A stretch of 64,000 bases of DNA from Pseudomonas alliivorans (GCF_017826695.1 NZ_JAFFZW010000003.1:372001-436000); one strand, 5' to 3'; counted from the stretch's first letter, positions 34,981 to 44,644 are shown. Notes: a model not told the origin generated them from the letters alone. Made by a program: numbers and translations.

Positions 34981-36664
34981 GCGCAGCCTCCAGCACGATC
35001 CGGCCACTGGAGCAGGGCGCGCCTTCGCTGGTGCGAAAGGTGAAATGCAGCTTCGAGCGTTGCTCGTCGAAGCGCAGGGTCAGGGTAAGCGAGTCGCCGG
35101 GACGCACCAGTTGCTGAAACTTAAGCACTTCCATCCCGGCGAAGCGCGGCGGCAGATCCAGCAGACGCTGGCTCAGCTTCATCGCCCACTCCACCTGCAC
35201 CACGCCCGGCAGGACAGGTGCTCTGGGAAAGTGTCCGCTGAAGTACGCGAGATCGGGCGGAACCACCAGATTCAGTTGCAACTCGTCAGCGACGGTCTTC
35301 TGATCCAGCAGCTCCGGGAGTTTCGGGCGCTCGGCCATCAGCAGTGCTTCGACGTCGGCCTGAGCCAGTTTGCCCTGGGCATTGAGCGGCATCTGCCGCA
35401 GCAGCCGCCAGCGACGAGGCAGTGCCAGGGCTTCGCAATGCGGGCGCAGGTGCTGGCGCAGCGCTTCGGTCAGGGCACGACGGCCCTGTGTCCGCAGTGC
35501 AAGCAGGCCACTGTCATTCAGCACGACCAGTGCCCCGAGTGAGGCACGGTTCTCCTGCACCACGCCCAGACGTGCCTCGCGTACCCATTCATGGGCGATG
35601 AGCGCCTGCTCGATCAGGGGCAACGAGATACGTTTTTCCTCGAGTTTGACGATACGGTCCAGCCGACCCAGCAGCTCGAAACGGCCCTCGGTGTCGATGT
35701 GTACGGCGTCGGCGGTGTGTTCGATATGGCCTGTGGGCAGGTAGGGCGAACTGACGCACAAGGCACCGTCGTCGCCCCGGGTCAGTTCGACGCCCTCGAA
35801 GGGTTGCCAGCGCTGTTCGCCCTGACGCCATGCGATACCGCCGGTTTCCGAACTGCCGAAGATTTCCGTCGGCCATTGCCCCAGCCGCACATGAAGGCCT
35901 TGCGCTGCGTCGCCTGGCAGTACGCCACCGGAAGAGAACACCCGGCGTACTGTGCTCAGGCTGGGCCAGTCGAGGTTGTCGCCCATGCGCTTGAGCAGGG
36001 CCGGGCTTGCGACCCAGGCGAACGACGCGTTTTCGAGGCTGGCGCGCTGCACGTCTTCGGAAAAGGGCAACTGACGACGCACGAATGAACGCCCCGCGCA
36101 CAGCGGCCACAACAACCGGAACAGCAGGCCGTAGATGTGCTGGGTCGCCACGCTGCCGACCATGCAGGCCTGACCCAGCTCCGCACCCCAGAGCTGTTCG
36201 AGGGCCGTGACTTCATTGGCCAATTGGCGAAGACGCTTTTCGATCAGCTTCGGCTCGCCGCTGGAACCTGACGTGCACAGGCTCAGGCGGCACTGGTCCA
36301 GATCGAGCGCAGCCGGTGCCAGGGGGGCTGCGTGCAGCTCATTCAGCGGTACATCGCCGGGCTGGTCGGTGATCCACAGATCCACCTGACCGGCCCAGCG
36401 CTCGCGGGTCTGTCCTTGCAGGTCGGCAGGCAGCAGCACGCTCACCCCGGCACGCCAGGCGCCGAACAGCGCGATGCCCAGTTCGGCGGCATCTTCGAGG
36501 TGCACGGCCACTTGCCGGACGCCACGGGCTTGAAGTCCGCACGCAACGCTCAATGCCCGCGCCCGCCATTGGGCGAGCGTCAGCTCGGGAGCGGTGGTCA
36601 GCCGTCGATCCGTCTTGGTGTCGAGCAGCAGGTTTTCGAGAGTTAGCCAGTTCATGCTATCCAT
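34973..36664 (-). CDS. Fused acyl-ACP ligase and FabA/FabZ-type dehydratase (ApeH-ApeI)
   Basis: The 563-residue protein has two domains. Residues 1 to about 450 are an ANL adenylating domain (P-loop [55 protein letters not shown]) for loading the aromatic starter acid onto ACP. Residues from about 465 are a hotdog dehydratase with the active histidine (about residue 478) in [20 protein letters not shown]. In the well-studied systems ApeH and ApeI are separate proteins. The start is ATG 36664; ATG 36655 is possible. Confidence 0.9.
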   Translation of the reverse strand: MDSMNWLTLENLLLDTKTDRRLTTAPELTLAQWRARALSVACGLQARGVRQVAVHLEDAAELGIALFGAWRAGVSVLLPADLQGQTRERWAGQVDLWITDQPGDVPLNELHAAPLAPAALDLDQCRLSLCTSGSSGEPKLIEKRLRQLANEVTALEQLWGAELGQACMVGSVATQHIYGLLFRLLWPLCAGRSFVRRQLPFSEDVQRASLENASFAWVASPALLKRMGDNLDWPSLSTVRRVFSSGGVLPGDAAQGLHVRLGQWPTEIFGSSETGGIAWRQGEQRWQPFEGVELTRGDDGALCVSSPYLPTGHIEHTADAVHIDTEGRFELLGRLDRIVKLEEKRISLPLIEQALIAHEWVREARLGVVQENRASLGALVVLNDSGLLALRTQGRRALTEALRQHLRPHCEALALPRRWRLLRQMPLNAQGKLAQADVEALLMAERPKLPELLDQKTVADELQLNLVVPPDLAYFSGHFPRAPVLPGVVQVEWAMKLSQRLLDLPPRFAGMEVLKFQQLVRPGDSLTLTLRFDEQRSKLHFTFRTSEGAPCSSGRIVLEAAHA

Positions 36665-36665
36665 T

Positions 36666-37211
36666 TCATGGGCCGCCCATGACGCGCAGGCGGACGATCA
36701 GTTCGCCTGCGAACAGCAGGCCCATCAGTCCATAGGAAACAAGGCCGGTGTAGAGCGTCCACCATGACAGCGGTGCCCACAGCGTCAGTGCGGCCGCAGC
36801 AAGGCCGTTGCCCAAAAAGAACACGCACCAGACCTGAGTGACTCGCCGGGTGTAGCGAATGCCGGATTCAGAGAGCTCAGGCCGGTTGATGCGCGCCATG
36901 CGCTCAACGATCGGCGGGCCGTAGATCAGGCTCGAGCCGAACAGGCCAAGCATGAACAGGCTGACCAGCACCGGGTACCAGCGCAGCATCACATGGCTGT
37001 CGAGTAACCCGAGCACCACGCAGAACCCCAGCGCCACAAGGGCCATCGCCAGGCTGCCGGGTTTGCGCTCACCGGTCACGATGCGCGCAAGCCACAGGCT
37101 TCCCAGCAGCAGGGCAAATTGCCAGGGCGCGAAGTGCTCGGTTCCCCAATAGACGGCGAACGGGTACAGAACACCGGCCAGCACCAGGATCAGACCAACC
37201 AGCCGTTTCAT
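36666..37211 (-). CDS. COG4648-type inner-membrane protein (ApeG-like)
   Basis: The 181-residue protein has about five hydrophobic segments (MKRLVGLILVLAGVLYPFAV, FALLLGSLWLARIV, LALVALGFCVVLGLL, LVSLFMLGLFGSSLIYGPP, VFFLGNGLAAAALTLW). It is conserved in aryl polyene operons but has no assigned activity. It overlaps the ACP stop by 4 bp. Confidence 0.8.
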   Translation of the reverse strand: MKRLVGLILVLAGVLYPFAVYWGTEHFAPWQFALLLGSLWLARIVTGERKPGSLAMALVALGFCVVLGLLDSHVMLRWYPVLVSLFMLGLFGSSLIYGPPIVERMARINRPELSESGIRYTRRVTQVWCVFFLGNGLAAAALTLWAPLSWWTLYTGLVSYGLMGLLFAGELIVRLRVMGGP

Positions 37212-37462
37212 TCGGCGGCGTTGACCAGTCGGTAGACGGCCTCGACCACATCGTTGACGGTTCTGACGGACTTGAACTCTTCCGCCGCGATTTTCTTGCC
37301 GGTCTTGCGCTTGATGTGGTCGATCAGGTCGACAGCGTCGATGCTGTCGATTTCCAGGTCCTGATAGAGGTTCGCCTCGGGAACGACCCTTTCAGGTTCC
37401 AGTTCGAACAGTTCGACCATGGCCGCGCGCAGGGTTTGGAAGATGTCTTCACGGGTTTGCAT
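37208..37462 (-). CDS. apeF: Acyl carrier protein (ApeF-like)
   Basis: The protein of about 84 residues has the phosphopantetheine serine Ser40 in DLEIDSIDAVDLIDHIK. ATG 37462 is chosen because AGGA lies 6 nt upstream. It is the second of two adjacent ACPs; one carries the starter and growing chain in the known system. Confidence 0.93.
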   Translation of the reverse strand: MQTREDIFQTLRAAMVELFELEPERVVPEANLYQDLEIDSIDAVDLIDHIKRKTGKKIAAEEFKSVRTVNDVVEAVYRLVNAAE

Positions 37463-37471
37463 GTTCAATCC

Positions 37472-37732
37472 TCAGACCGGCTGTCTGGCGCTGACGAACG
37501 CCACAAGGCTGTCGACGTTGGCGAAATGGTTGCGGGTGTCCTTGGCGTCGGCATCGATCCTGATGCCGTAGCGCTTCTGGATGGCCAGGCCGAGTTCCAG
37601 TGCGTCGACCGAATCCAGTCCGAGGCCCTCGCCGAAGAGCGTCTGGTCATTGCCGATGTCTTGCGGGGTGATGTCTTCGAGGCCCAGGGCGTCGATGATC
37701 AGCACTTTAATGTCCAGGTGTAGATCGCTCAT
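37472..37732 (-). CDS. apeE: Acyl carrier protein (ApeE-like)
   Basis: The protein of about 86 residues has the phosphopantetheine serine Ser41 in GLGLDSVDALELGLAI. It overlaps the upstream acyltransferase gene by 26 bp. Two distinct ACPs are typical of aryl polyene operons. Confidence 0.93.
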   Translation of the reverse strand: MSDLHLDIKVLIIDALGLEDITPQDIGNDQTLFGEGLGLDSVDALELGLAIQKRYGIRIDADAKDTRNHFANVDSLVAFVSARQPV

Positions 37733-38519
37733 CTGTGGCGAGCTCCTTGATGAAGTAGTCATGCAGGTAATCGTTGAGCTTGCGGGACGCCAAAGGCGGC
37801 GGACCCAGCGCGCTGAAGGTTGTCGGATCGATGTCGGCACCCACATGCAGGGTGAAATGCACGCGGCGTTGTGGAATCCGGTACCAGGGCTCGGCCTTGG
37901 TCAACGTGGTCGGACTGACCTTGATGGTCACCGGCGTGATCATGCTGGCGCCGCGCAGGGCAATGGCGGCGGCACCGCGGTGAAAGGCAGGCGGCTGGCC
38001 GGGCTGGGTGCGAGTGCCCTCGGGAAAAATGATCAGGGTCTGGCTGCCCTGCAGGCGTTCCACAGCGGCATCGAGCATGTCCATGCTGCCGTCATTGCTG
38101 ATATAGCCTGTGGAACGCACCGGCCCGCGCGTGAAAGGGTTCTCCCACAGGCTGCGCTTGACCACGCAGTTGGCGTCACGCACCAGCCCGATCAGGAACA
38201 CCACGTCGATCAGGGACGGGTGGTTGGCGATGATCATCTGGCCTGGGCGTCCCAGCTTTTCGGCGCCTTTGACCTCGTAGGTCAGCACGCCCAGCCGCGC
38301 CATGATTCTGATGAAACGCCAGAACAGCCGGCTGATGGTCCGGCGGGCACGTCGCTGATGGTCTGCGACGCTCCCCGGAAAGCAACTCAGGACTGGAAAG
38401 ACGAACACGCGCAGACACAGCCCGCTTACCCCGAACAGGGCAAAGCTGAACCCGGTTGCCAGCAGACGCCAGTAATAGGCATCCCGGCCTTTCTTCACTG
38501 GTTGCGTTGCCACTTCCAT
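37707..38519 (-). CDS. 1-acyl-glycerol-3-phosphate acyltransferase family protein (ApeD-like)
   Basis: The protein of about 270 residues has an N-terminal membrane helix and the PlsC motifs IANHPSLIDVVFL (HxxxxD variant NHPSLID) and IIFPEGTRTQPG. It likely acylates the lipid part of the pigment. ATG 38519 (MEVATQPVKK) overlaps the upstream gene by 25 bp; ATG 38546 is the alternative. Confidence 0.9.
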   Translation of the reverse strand: MEVATQPVKKGRDAYYWRLLATGFSFALFGVSGLCLRVFVFPVLSCFPGSVADHQRRARRTISRLFWRFIRIMARLGVLTYEVKGAEKLGRPGQMIIANHPSLIDVVFLIGLVRDANCVVKRSLWENPFTRGPVRSTGYISNDGSMDMLDAAVERLQGSQTLIIFPEGTRTQPGQPPAFHRGAAAIALRGASMITPVTIKVSPTTLTKAEPWYRIPQRRVHFTLHVGADIDPTTFSALGPPPLASRKLNDYLHDYFIKELATDERSTPGH

Positions 38520-39214
38520 AATCGGTTGTTCCACGGATGCAGGCATGAAGACTGGTGGGTGTGCAGGGCTTGCAACAGATTCAGGGCATGAGGCCACTGT
38601 GTGCGTTGCGCGCCTTGCGTATCGGTGTTCAGGGACAGTTGCCATTCGTTGCCCGGCGTCAGCAGCAGGCCGACGGCATAGGGAAAGGGCACGTCGTCGA
38701 TCCATTTGGCGTAGGCGTGCGGAGGCTGTTCTTCGGTCACCACCAGCAGCACTGCCGGTGCGCCCTCGGCCAGCAGGGCTGCGGCTTCGAATGCGCCGTA
38801 TTCAAGTCCATCGCCTGCGGCCGCCAGTGCGGTCATTTCGCTGGTCTCGCCACGCAGGATCGACCACAGGCCAATCACGGCGTTATGCACCGACAGGCTG
38901 AACTGGGTCGGCGACATGGGCTCGTCAGCGGCCAGATCGCGAAGGATTTCGAACGTGCGGGGCGTTTCGCCGTGGCGGGACACGAACACCAGCGGCATGC
39001 GTTCGTAACCCTCGCTGAGTGGCCAGCCGACCGCGAACGCCATGCGCGCCATGCGGCCCAGCCGTCGGCGCTGCATCGCAGGCAGAAAAGACACATCCGG
39101 TGCCTCGTTGCTGTCCTGCAACTGTGTAGGGGTGCGGCTCCATTGCTCCCACTCGTCTGCGCTCGCCAGGCCAGGTGCCCAGGCGCGCCATCGTGCAATG
39201 TTGAAGGTGATCAA
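38495..39214 (-). CDS. apeC: Beta-ketoacyl synthase chain-length-factor-like protein (ApeC-like)
   Basis: The 239-residue protein is a truncated ketosynthase fold (ketoacyl-synt_2): ITFNIARWRAWAPGL, RRRLGRMARMAFAV, FVSRHGETPRTFEIL, MSPTQFSLSVHNAVIGLWSI. No active cysteine is present at the nucleophile site, as expected for the partner of ApeO. The only good start is TTG 39214, with AGAGAAG upstream, an uncommon codon for the first gene of a 20-gene operon. Family members begin the same way, so the start is likely right. Confidence 0.88.
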   Translation of the reverse strand: MITFNIARWRAWAPGLASADEWEQWSRTPTQLQDSNEAPDVSFLPAMQRRRLGRMARMAFAVGWPLSEGYERMPLVFVSRHGETPRTFEILRDLAADEPMSPTQFSLSVHNAVIGLWSILRGETSEMTALAAAGDGLEYGAFEAAALLAEGAPAVLLVVTEEQPPHAYAKWIDDVPFPYAVGLLLTPGNEWQLSLNTDTQGAQRTQWPHALNLLQALHTHQSSCLHPWNNRLWKWQRNQ

Positions 39215-39304
39215 AACTTCTCTTCCCGCCCCTGCGGGCTTGTTTCTCGCTACTTCGATACCAGGACGGCATCAGTCTGGGCGGTAAGTTGAATGAGTGC
39301 GCGC

Positions 39305-39333
39305 ATTATCCTTGTGGGGATCGTGACTAGCAA
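39305..39333 (-). promoter_or_regulatory. Predicted sigma-70 promoter of the aryl polyene operon
   Basis: On the minus strand TTGCTA and GATAAT are separated by 17 bp. Transcription would start near 39298, leaving about 85 nt of leader before the TTG start at 39214. The leader holds a small GC hairpin near 39225-39238. The remainder of 39215-39560 also contains the parA upstream region. Confidence 0.65.
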
Positions 39334-39447
39334 ATTTGTTACAAGTAAAGGGTTTACACAGCATCCATTCTCATTCAGGTAACTCAGGCGTACGCCTTGA
39401 CGCTCACCAGTACAGTCATTGAACTGACATAAATGTGTCGTATTTTT

Positions 39448-39471
39448 GATAAGGTCGCCGATAAGGTCGCC
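39448..39471. repeat. Tandem duplication of GATAAGGTCGCC
   Basis: Two perfect 12-bp copies lie head to tail, 90 bp before the ParA start. They may be a regulator site or recent slippage. Confidence 0.7.
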
Positions 39472-39560
39472 CTTGTCGTATGCATTGCCTAGACTCGACC
39501 ACGCTTACAGCCTTTATCGGTCAGTCACGTCGTTTCTTAATCTATCGAGGAATCCAAAGC

Positions 39561-40340
39561 ATGCGTCGCGTGGTATTCAATCAGAAAGGCGGTGTCGGCA
39601 AGTCGAGCATTGCCTGCAATCTGGCTGCAGTCAGCGCTAACGAAGGCTATCGAACCCTGTTGATCGACCTCGATGCCCAGGCCAATTCCACCCAGTACCT
39701 CACCGGTCTGACGGGCCACGATATCCCGATGGGGATTGCCGAGTTCTTCAAGCAGACGTTGTCTTCCGCGCCGTTCGGCAAGAAGAATCATGTCGATATC
39801 TACGAGACGCCGTTCGATAACCTGCATGTGGTAACGGCCACAGCGGAACTTGCCGACCTGCAGCCGAAACTCGAGGCCAAGCACAAGATCAACAAGCTTC
39901 GCAAATTGCTGGATGAATTGGACGAAGATTACGAACGCATTTATCTGGATACACCGCCCGCGCTCAACTTCTACGCGGTTTCGGCTCTGATCGCGGCAGA
40001 TCGTGTCCTCATTCCTTTTGATTGCGACAGTTTTTCCCGGCAGGCGCTGTACGGCCTGCTGCGGGAAATCGAGGAGTTGAAGGAAGACCACAACGAGAAC
40101 CTGCAAGTGGAAGGCATCATCGTCAACCAGTTCCAGCCTCGTGCGAGCCTGCCGCAGCAGATGCTGGATGAACTGGTTGCCGAAGGCCTCCCGGTATTGC
40201 CGATCTACCTCAATGCGTCAGTGAAGATGCGCGAGTCTCACGAGGCGTGTCTGCCTCTGATCCATCTCGACCCGCGCCACAAGCTGACAAGGCAGTTCGT
40301 CGACCTTCATCAGTTGCTGGAAACCAACGCACATCCTTGA
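39561..40340 (+). CDS. ParA-family ATPase
   Basis: The protein of about 259 residues starts MRRVVFNQKGGVGKSSIACN with the deviant Walker A motif, then LLIDLDAQANSTQYL and the aspartate in IYLDTPPALNFYA. Such ATPases position cargoes or plasmids. No ParB gene or parS-like site is next to it, so it is a solitary chromosomal ParA. ATG 39561 has GAGG 11 nt upstream. Its last 131 bp are antisense to the PAAR gene. Confidence 0.9.
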   Translation: MRRVVFNQKGGVGKSSIACNLAAVSANEGYRTLLIDLDAQANSTQYLTGLTGHDIPMGIAEFFKQTLSSAPFGKKNHVDIYETPFDNLHVVTATAELADLQPKLEAKHKINKLRKLLDELDEDYERIYLDTPPALNFYAVSALIAADRVLIPFDCDSFSRQALYGLLREIEELKEDHNENLQVEGIIVNQFQPRASLPQQMLDELVAEGLPVLPIYLNASVKMRESHEACLPLIHLDPRHKLTRQFVDLHQLLETNAHP

Positions 40341-40689
40341 TTTCCCGGGTCAGGGCGTCGGCTCGCCGGCGCGCTTCGGTGATCATGTCCTCGGGAATAT
40401 CGATGGCAGCGTCCATGTCGGCCTGGAATTTGTTCTGAGAAGCGATCAGACGGTTGCTGCCTGGCGGGCAACCGCATCGCACTTCGTGGCCATGCGTGGC
40501 AACCGCCACAAACTCATCGACATAGGTCGGATTGCCCTGGGCGATGAAGCCTGCGCTGCGGCAAAGCGGACACCATACCGGGTCGCCCATGAGCGCCACA
40601 CGCTGCTCGTCCAGGATTACGCGTGACGAGGTGTTCGACACAAAGCCGCCGCTGGTGGTCGTATCACCTTCCCTGACTATGAATGGCAT
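40210..40689 (-). CDS. PAAR-domain protein
   Basis: The protein of about 159 residues has PAAR-repeat elements: FIVREGDTTTSGGFVSN, QRVALMGDPVWCPLC, FIAQGNPTYVDEFVAVATHGHEVRCGC, SNRLIASQ. PAAR proteins tip type VI secretion spikes. ATG 40689 has GGAAG upstream. After the PAAR domain a 70-residue charged tail (EARRRADALTREIKD...) includes about 43 residues encoded opposite the parA 3' end. No other secretion gene is in the window. Confidence 0.82.
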   Translation of the reverse strand: MPFIVREGDTTTSGGFVSNTSSRVILDEQRVALMGDPVWCPLCRSAGFIAQGNPTYVDEFVAVATHGHEVRCGCPPGSNRLIASQNKFQADMDAAIDIPEDMITEARRRADALTREIKDVRWFPATDEGRRTALSACGAGRDGSEADTPRETRASSLTH

Positions 40690-40836
40690 AGAGCTGCTTC
40701 CTTTGGATTGTGGGAAGCCGAATGCTAGGCGCAAAGCCGTTGCACAGGGGGGCCGAGTCAGCGGTTAAGGACTGTTCCTACAGGAAAGTCATCCTGAGGT
40801 TGGGAAATGTTGCAGAGCCCGGCTTTTTGATCGGCA

Positions 40837-40859
40837 ATCGTTACTCCAGGCGTAATGAT
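40837..40859. promoter_or_regulatory. Candidate LysR-type operator upstream of mdcA
   Basis: ATCGTTAC and GTAATGAT form an 8-bp dyad (one mismatch) with a 7-bp centre, containing the LysR-box form TTAC-N7-GTAA. It lies 77 bp before the mdcA start, where the LysR regulator encoded at the far end of the operon would be expected to bind. Confidence 0.55.
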
Positions 40860-40935
40860 CCGATGGTCTGCTTGATTGATGCCTGACCTGTCCCGCTCCT
40901 AAGGTGAACCACGACAGCGAAATCGTGGAGCGATC

Positions 40936-42612
40936 ATGACAACAACAACTTCCCCCGACGCGCGCTGGACGCGTCGCCGCACCGAGAAGCAGCGGCGGCT
41001 CGAACAGGTGCGAGCCCTGGCCGACGGCGTGGTGCTGCCGACCGACAAGATCGTCGCAGCGCTGGAAGCCTTGCTGGTGTCCGGTGACCGCGTGGTGCTT
41101 GAGGGCAACAATCAGAAACAGGCCGACTTTCTGTCCCGTGCGCTGGCCAGGGTCGATCCCGCCAAGGTGCACGACCTGCACATGATCATGCCAAGCGTCG
41201 GGCGTTCCGAGCACCTTGACCTGTTCGAACAGGGCATCGCCCGCAAGCTGGACTTCTCGTTCGCCGGTACGCAAAGCCTGCGCATCAGCCAGTTGCTTGA
41301 AGACGGCCTGCTGGAAATCGGCGCGATTCACACCTACATCGAGCTGTATTCACGACTGGTGGTCGATCTGATCCCCAACGTGGTGCTGGCCGCAGGCTTC
41401 ATGGCTGACAGGGCCGGCAACATCTACACCGGGCCGAGTACCGAAGACACTCCCGCGCTGATTGAACCGGCCGCCTTCAGCGACGGCATTGTCATCGTGC
41501 AGGTCAATCAAATGGTCGATGACGTGACTGACCTGCCGCGCGTGGACATTCCCGCTTCGTGGGTCGACTTCGTGGTCGTGGCCGACAAGCCGTTCTACAT
41601 CGAGCCGCTGTTCACCCGCGATCCGCGTCACATCAAGCCGGTGCATGTGCTGATGGCGATGATGGCCATTCGCGGCATCTACGAGAAGCACAACGTCCAG
41701 TCGCTGAACCACGGCATTGGCTTCAATACCGCGGCCATCGAGCTGATCCTGCCGACCTACGGCGAATCGCTGGGCCTGAAAGGCAAGATCTGCCGCAACT
41801 GGACGCTCAACCCGCATCCGACCCTCATACCGGCCATCGAAAGCGGCTGGGTCGAAAGCGTGCATTGCTTCGGCACCGAACTGGGCATGGAAAACTACAT
41901 CGCTGCGCGCCCGGACGTATTTTTCACCGGGCGCGACGGTTCGCTGCGCTCCAACCGGCAGTTGTGCCAGCTGGCGGGTCAGTACGCGGTGGATCTGTTC
42001 ATCGGCGCGACCTTGCAGGTCGATGGCGACGGCCATTCCTCGACCGTGACCCGAGGCCGTCTGGCAGGTTTCGGTGGCGCGCCGAACATGGGCCATGACC
42101 CGCGCGGCCGTCGCCACGCAACCCCGGCCTGGCTGGATATGCGCCAGCAGACCGATGACGGCCCGGCCGCCTATCTGGAACGCGGCAAGAAGCTGGTGGT
42201 ACAGATGGTCGAAACCTTTCAGGAAGGCGGCAAACCGACCTTTGTCGAAACCCTCGACGCCGTCGAAGTGGCCCGCAAGAGCGGCATGCCGCTGGCTCCG
42301 ATCATGATCTACGGCGATGACGTGACTCACCTGCTGACTGAAGAGGGCATCGCTTATCTGTACAAGGCGCGCAGTCTCGAAGAACGTCAGGCGATGATTG
42401 CTGCTGTGGCAGGCGTGACGGCCATTGGCCTGCGCCACAACCCGAAAGACACCGCCCGCATGCGCCGCGAAGGGCTGATCGCCCTGCCCGAAGACCTCGG
42501 CATCCGCCGCACCGACGCCAGTCGCGAACTGCTGGCCGCGAAAAGCATCGCCGATCTGGTCGAGTGGTCCGGCGGCCTCTACAACCCGCCTGCCAAATTC
42601 AGGAGCTGGTGA
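40936..42612 (+). CDS. mdcA: Malonate decarboxylase alpha subunit
   Basis: The 558-residue subunit transfers the acyl carrier protein between acetyl and malonyl groups (acetyl-S-ACP:malonate ACP transferase). It is the conserved Mdc[19 protein letters not shown] at the start, [46 protein letters not shown] and [15 protein letters not shown]. It is the first gene of the operon; its stop overlaps the mdcB start by one base. Confidence 0.97.
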   Translation: MTTTTSPDARWTRRRTEKQRRLEQVRALADGVVLPTDKIVAALEALLVSGDRVVLEGNNQKQADFLSRALARVDPAKVHDLHMIMPSVGRSEHLDLFEQGIARKLDFSFAGTQSLRISQLLEDGLLEIGAIHTYIELYSRLVVDLIPNVVLAAGFMADRAGNIYTGPSTEDTPALIEPAAFSDGIVIVQVNQMVDDVTDLPRVDIPASWVDFVVVADKPFYIEPLFTRDPRHIKPVHVLMAMMAIRGIYEKHNVQSLNHGIGFNTAAIELILPTYGESLGLKGKICRNWTLNPHPTLIPAIESGWVESVHCFGTELGMENYIAARPDVFFTGRDGSLRSNRQLCQLAGQYAVDLFIGATLQVDGDGHSSTVTRGRLAGFGGAPNMGHDPRGRRHATPAWLDMRQQTDDGPAAYLERGKKLVVQMVETFQEGGKPTFVETLDAVEVARKSGMPLAPIMIYGDDVTHLLTEEGIAYLYKARSLEERQAMIAAVAGVTAIGLRHNPKDTARMRREGLIALPEDLGIRRTDASRELLAAKSIADLVEWSGGLYNPPAKFRSW

Positions 42613-43499
42613 TGAGTGCACTTCAACGGACACCACAACCTGTCTCACTGGCCGAGCATCTGGCTGATCTGGCCGTCGATGCGCTGATGGACGAAGCCAA
42701 CCTGTCGCCAAAGCCTGCGCTGGTGGACCGCCGTGGCAACGGCGCGCATACCGATCTGCACCTGGGCCTGATGCACGCGTCGGCCCTGTCGCTCTGGCCG
42801 ACCTTCAAACTGATGGCCGAGGCCGCTGCGCACCTCCAGAACCTCGGACAACCGCTGCGCGAAGAACTCGGTCGGCTGGGCCGCGAAGGTGAAGCCGCGA
42901 TGCTGCGCACCACGGGCGGCGTCAACACTCATCGCGGCGCGATCTGGGCGTTGGGTCTTCTCGTGACCGCAGCAGCGCTGGACGTCAACGACTGCACGCC
43001 AGCCGCGATTTGCCAGCGCGCGGCCCGTCTGGCGCTGATCGAGGATCGTCAGGTGGTCGCCAGCAACAGCCACGGCAGCATCGTTGCTCGACGCTATGGC
43101 GCAATGGGCGCTCGCGAACAGGCACAGCAGGGCTTTCCTGCCGTGATGAATCGTGCGCTGCCGCAATTGCAGCGCAGCCGCGCTGCGGGCAGTGGCGAGC
43201 AGAACGCGCGTCTGGATGCGTTGCTGGCAATCATGACCACTCTGGCCGACACCTGCGTGCTGTACCGCGCCGGCCCTGAGGGTTTGCAGGCCATGCAACA
43301 GGGCGCGCAGCGCGTGCTGGAGGCGGGCGGCAGCGCCAGTCTGGCCGGGCGCCGTGAACTGCACGAGCTGGACCAGCAACTGCTGGCCCTCAACGCTTCG
43401 CCCGGTGGCGCAGCCGACCTGCTGGCGGCCTGCCTGTTTATCGATGGTCTTGAGCCTGCGCTCGGCCTTGTATCGAGCCCTGCACCGAGGAGTGCCTGA
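42612..43499 (+). CDS. mdcB: Triphosphoribosyl-dephospho-CoA synthase
   Basis: The protein of about 295 residues makes the precursor of the prosthetic group carried by MdcC. CitG/MdcB family motifs are [38 protein letters not shown] and [19 protein letters not shown] 42612 is fixed by the TGATG overlap with mdcA. Confidence 0.95.
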   Translation: MSALQRTPQPVSLAEHLADLAVDALMDEANLSPKPALVDRRGNGAHTDLHLGLMHASALSLWPTFKLMAEAAAHLQNLGQPLREELGRLGREGEAAMLRTTGGVNTHRGAIWALGLLVTAAALDVNDCTPAAICQRAARLALIEDRQVVASNSHGSIVARRYGAMGAREQAQQGFPAVMNRALPQLQRSRAAGSGEQNARLDALLAIMTTLADTCVLYRAGPEGLQAMQQGAQRVLEAGGSASLAGRRELHELDQQLLALNASPGGAADLLAACLFIDGLEPALGLVSSPAPRSA

Positions 43500-43500
43500 T

Positions 43501-43800
43501 ATGGAAACCCTGTCTTTTGAATTCCCCGCCGGACAGCCGCCCAAGGGCCGTGCGCTGGTGGGTTGCGTCGGCTCCGGCGACCTGGAAGTGCTGCTGGAAC
43601 CCGGGCAGCCGGGCAAGCTGACGATTGAAGTGGTGACCTCGGTCAATGGCGCATCGTTGCGCTGGAAACACCTGTTCGAGCGCATGTTCGACGGCCAGAC
43701 GCCGCCTGCGCTGAGCATCGATATTCATGATTTCGGCGCCACGCCCGGCGTGGTGCGGCTGCGCATGGAGCAGGGTTTCGAGGAGGTCGGCCATGACTGA
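43501..43800 (+). CDS. mdcC: Malonate decarboxylase acyl carrier protein (delta subunit)
   Basis: The 99-residue carrier has its modifiable serine, Ser25, in CVGSGDLEVLL, which receives the phosphoribosyl-dephospho-CoA group. It is encoded two bases after the mdcB stop and overlaps mdcD by 8 bp. Confidence 0.96.
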   Translation: METLSFEFPAGQPPKGRALVGCVGSGDLEVLLEPGQPGKLTIEVVTSVNGASLRWKHLFERMFDGQTPPALSIDIHDFGATPGVVRLRMEQGFEEVGHD

Positions 43801-44644
43801 TACCGCACGTTTGTTGAGTCAGCACAGTTTCATCGAACTCGGCGCCCGCCAGCGCGCCCGTGCCTTGCTGGATGCGGGCACTTTTCGCGAATTGATCGAC
43901 CCGTTCGACCGCGTCATGTCGCCCTGGCTGGCCCGTCAGGGCGTGGTGCCCCAAGCCGATGATGGTGTGGTGGTAGCTAAAGGCACGGTCGATGGTCTGC
44001 CGGTGGTGATCGCGGCCATCGAAGGCTCGTTTCAGGGCGGCAGCATGGGCGAAGTGGGCGGCGCGAAAATGGCTGGCGCACTCGAACTGGCCGCCGAGGA
44101 CAACCGCAACGGCATACCGACCGCCGCGATCGTGCTGCTGGAAACCGGCGGCGTGCGCTTGCAGGAAGCCAATCTGGGGCTGGCCGCGATTGCCGAGATC
44201 CATGCTGCGATGGTCGATCTGCGTCAGTACCAGCCGGTGATCGGTGTGGTGGCAGGCAGCGTCGGTTGCTTTGGCGGCATGTCCATTGCGGCCGGGCTGT
44301 GCAGCTATCTGTTGGTGACTCAGGAAGCCCGTCTCGGCCTGAACGGTCCGCAGGTGATCGAACAGGAAGCCGGCATTGAGGAATACGACTCCCGCGACCG
44401 GCCGTTCATCTGGAGTCTGACCGGTGGCGAGCAGCGTTTTGCCAGTGGTCTGGTGGACGGTTTTGCCGCCGATGACGTGGCCGCCATCAGGCAACAGGTC
44501 AGCGATTGGCTCAGGCAGGGCGTGCCTGTGCAGCATCGCAGTGGTCGGCACGCACTGTTCTTGGAGCGTCTGGGGACTCTGGACACGGCGTCGCAGATTG
44601 ATCCGCAGACCGTCCGCACCCTCTTTCAAGGAGCCCGGTCATGA
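43793..44644 (+). CDS. mdcD: Malonate decarboxylase beta subunit
   Basis: The protein of about 283 residues is a carboxyltransferase (crotonase) fold partner, with ETGGVRLQEANLGL, GVVAGSVGCFGGMSIAAGL and LGLNGPQVIEQEAGIEEYDSR-type blocks. With MdcE it decarboxylates malonyl-S-ACP. ATG 43793 has GGAGG upstream. Confidence 0.96.
   Translation: MTDTARLLSQHSFIELGARQRARALLDAGTFRELIDPFDRVMSPWLARQGVVPQADDGVVVAKGTVDGLPVVIAAIEGSFQGGSMGEVGGAKMAGALELAAEDNRNGIPTAAIVLLETGGVRLQEANLGLAAIAEIHAAMVDLRQYQPVIGVVAGSVGCFGGMSIAAGLCSYLLVTQEARLGLNGPQVIEQEAGIEEYDSRDRPFIWSLTGGEQRFASGLVDGFAADDVAAIRQQVSDWLRQGVPVQHRSGRHALFLERLGTLDTASQIDPQTVRTLFQGARS

Noticed and set aside
39480..39560. Earlier start for ParA
   Set aside because: The extra residues have no family match, and ATG 39561 with GAGG begins the conserved MRRVVFNQKGG.
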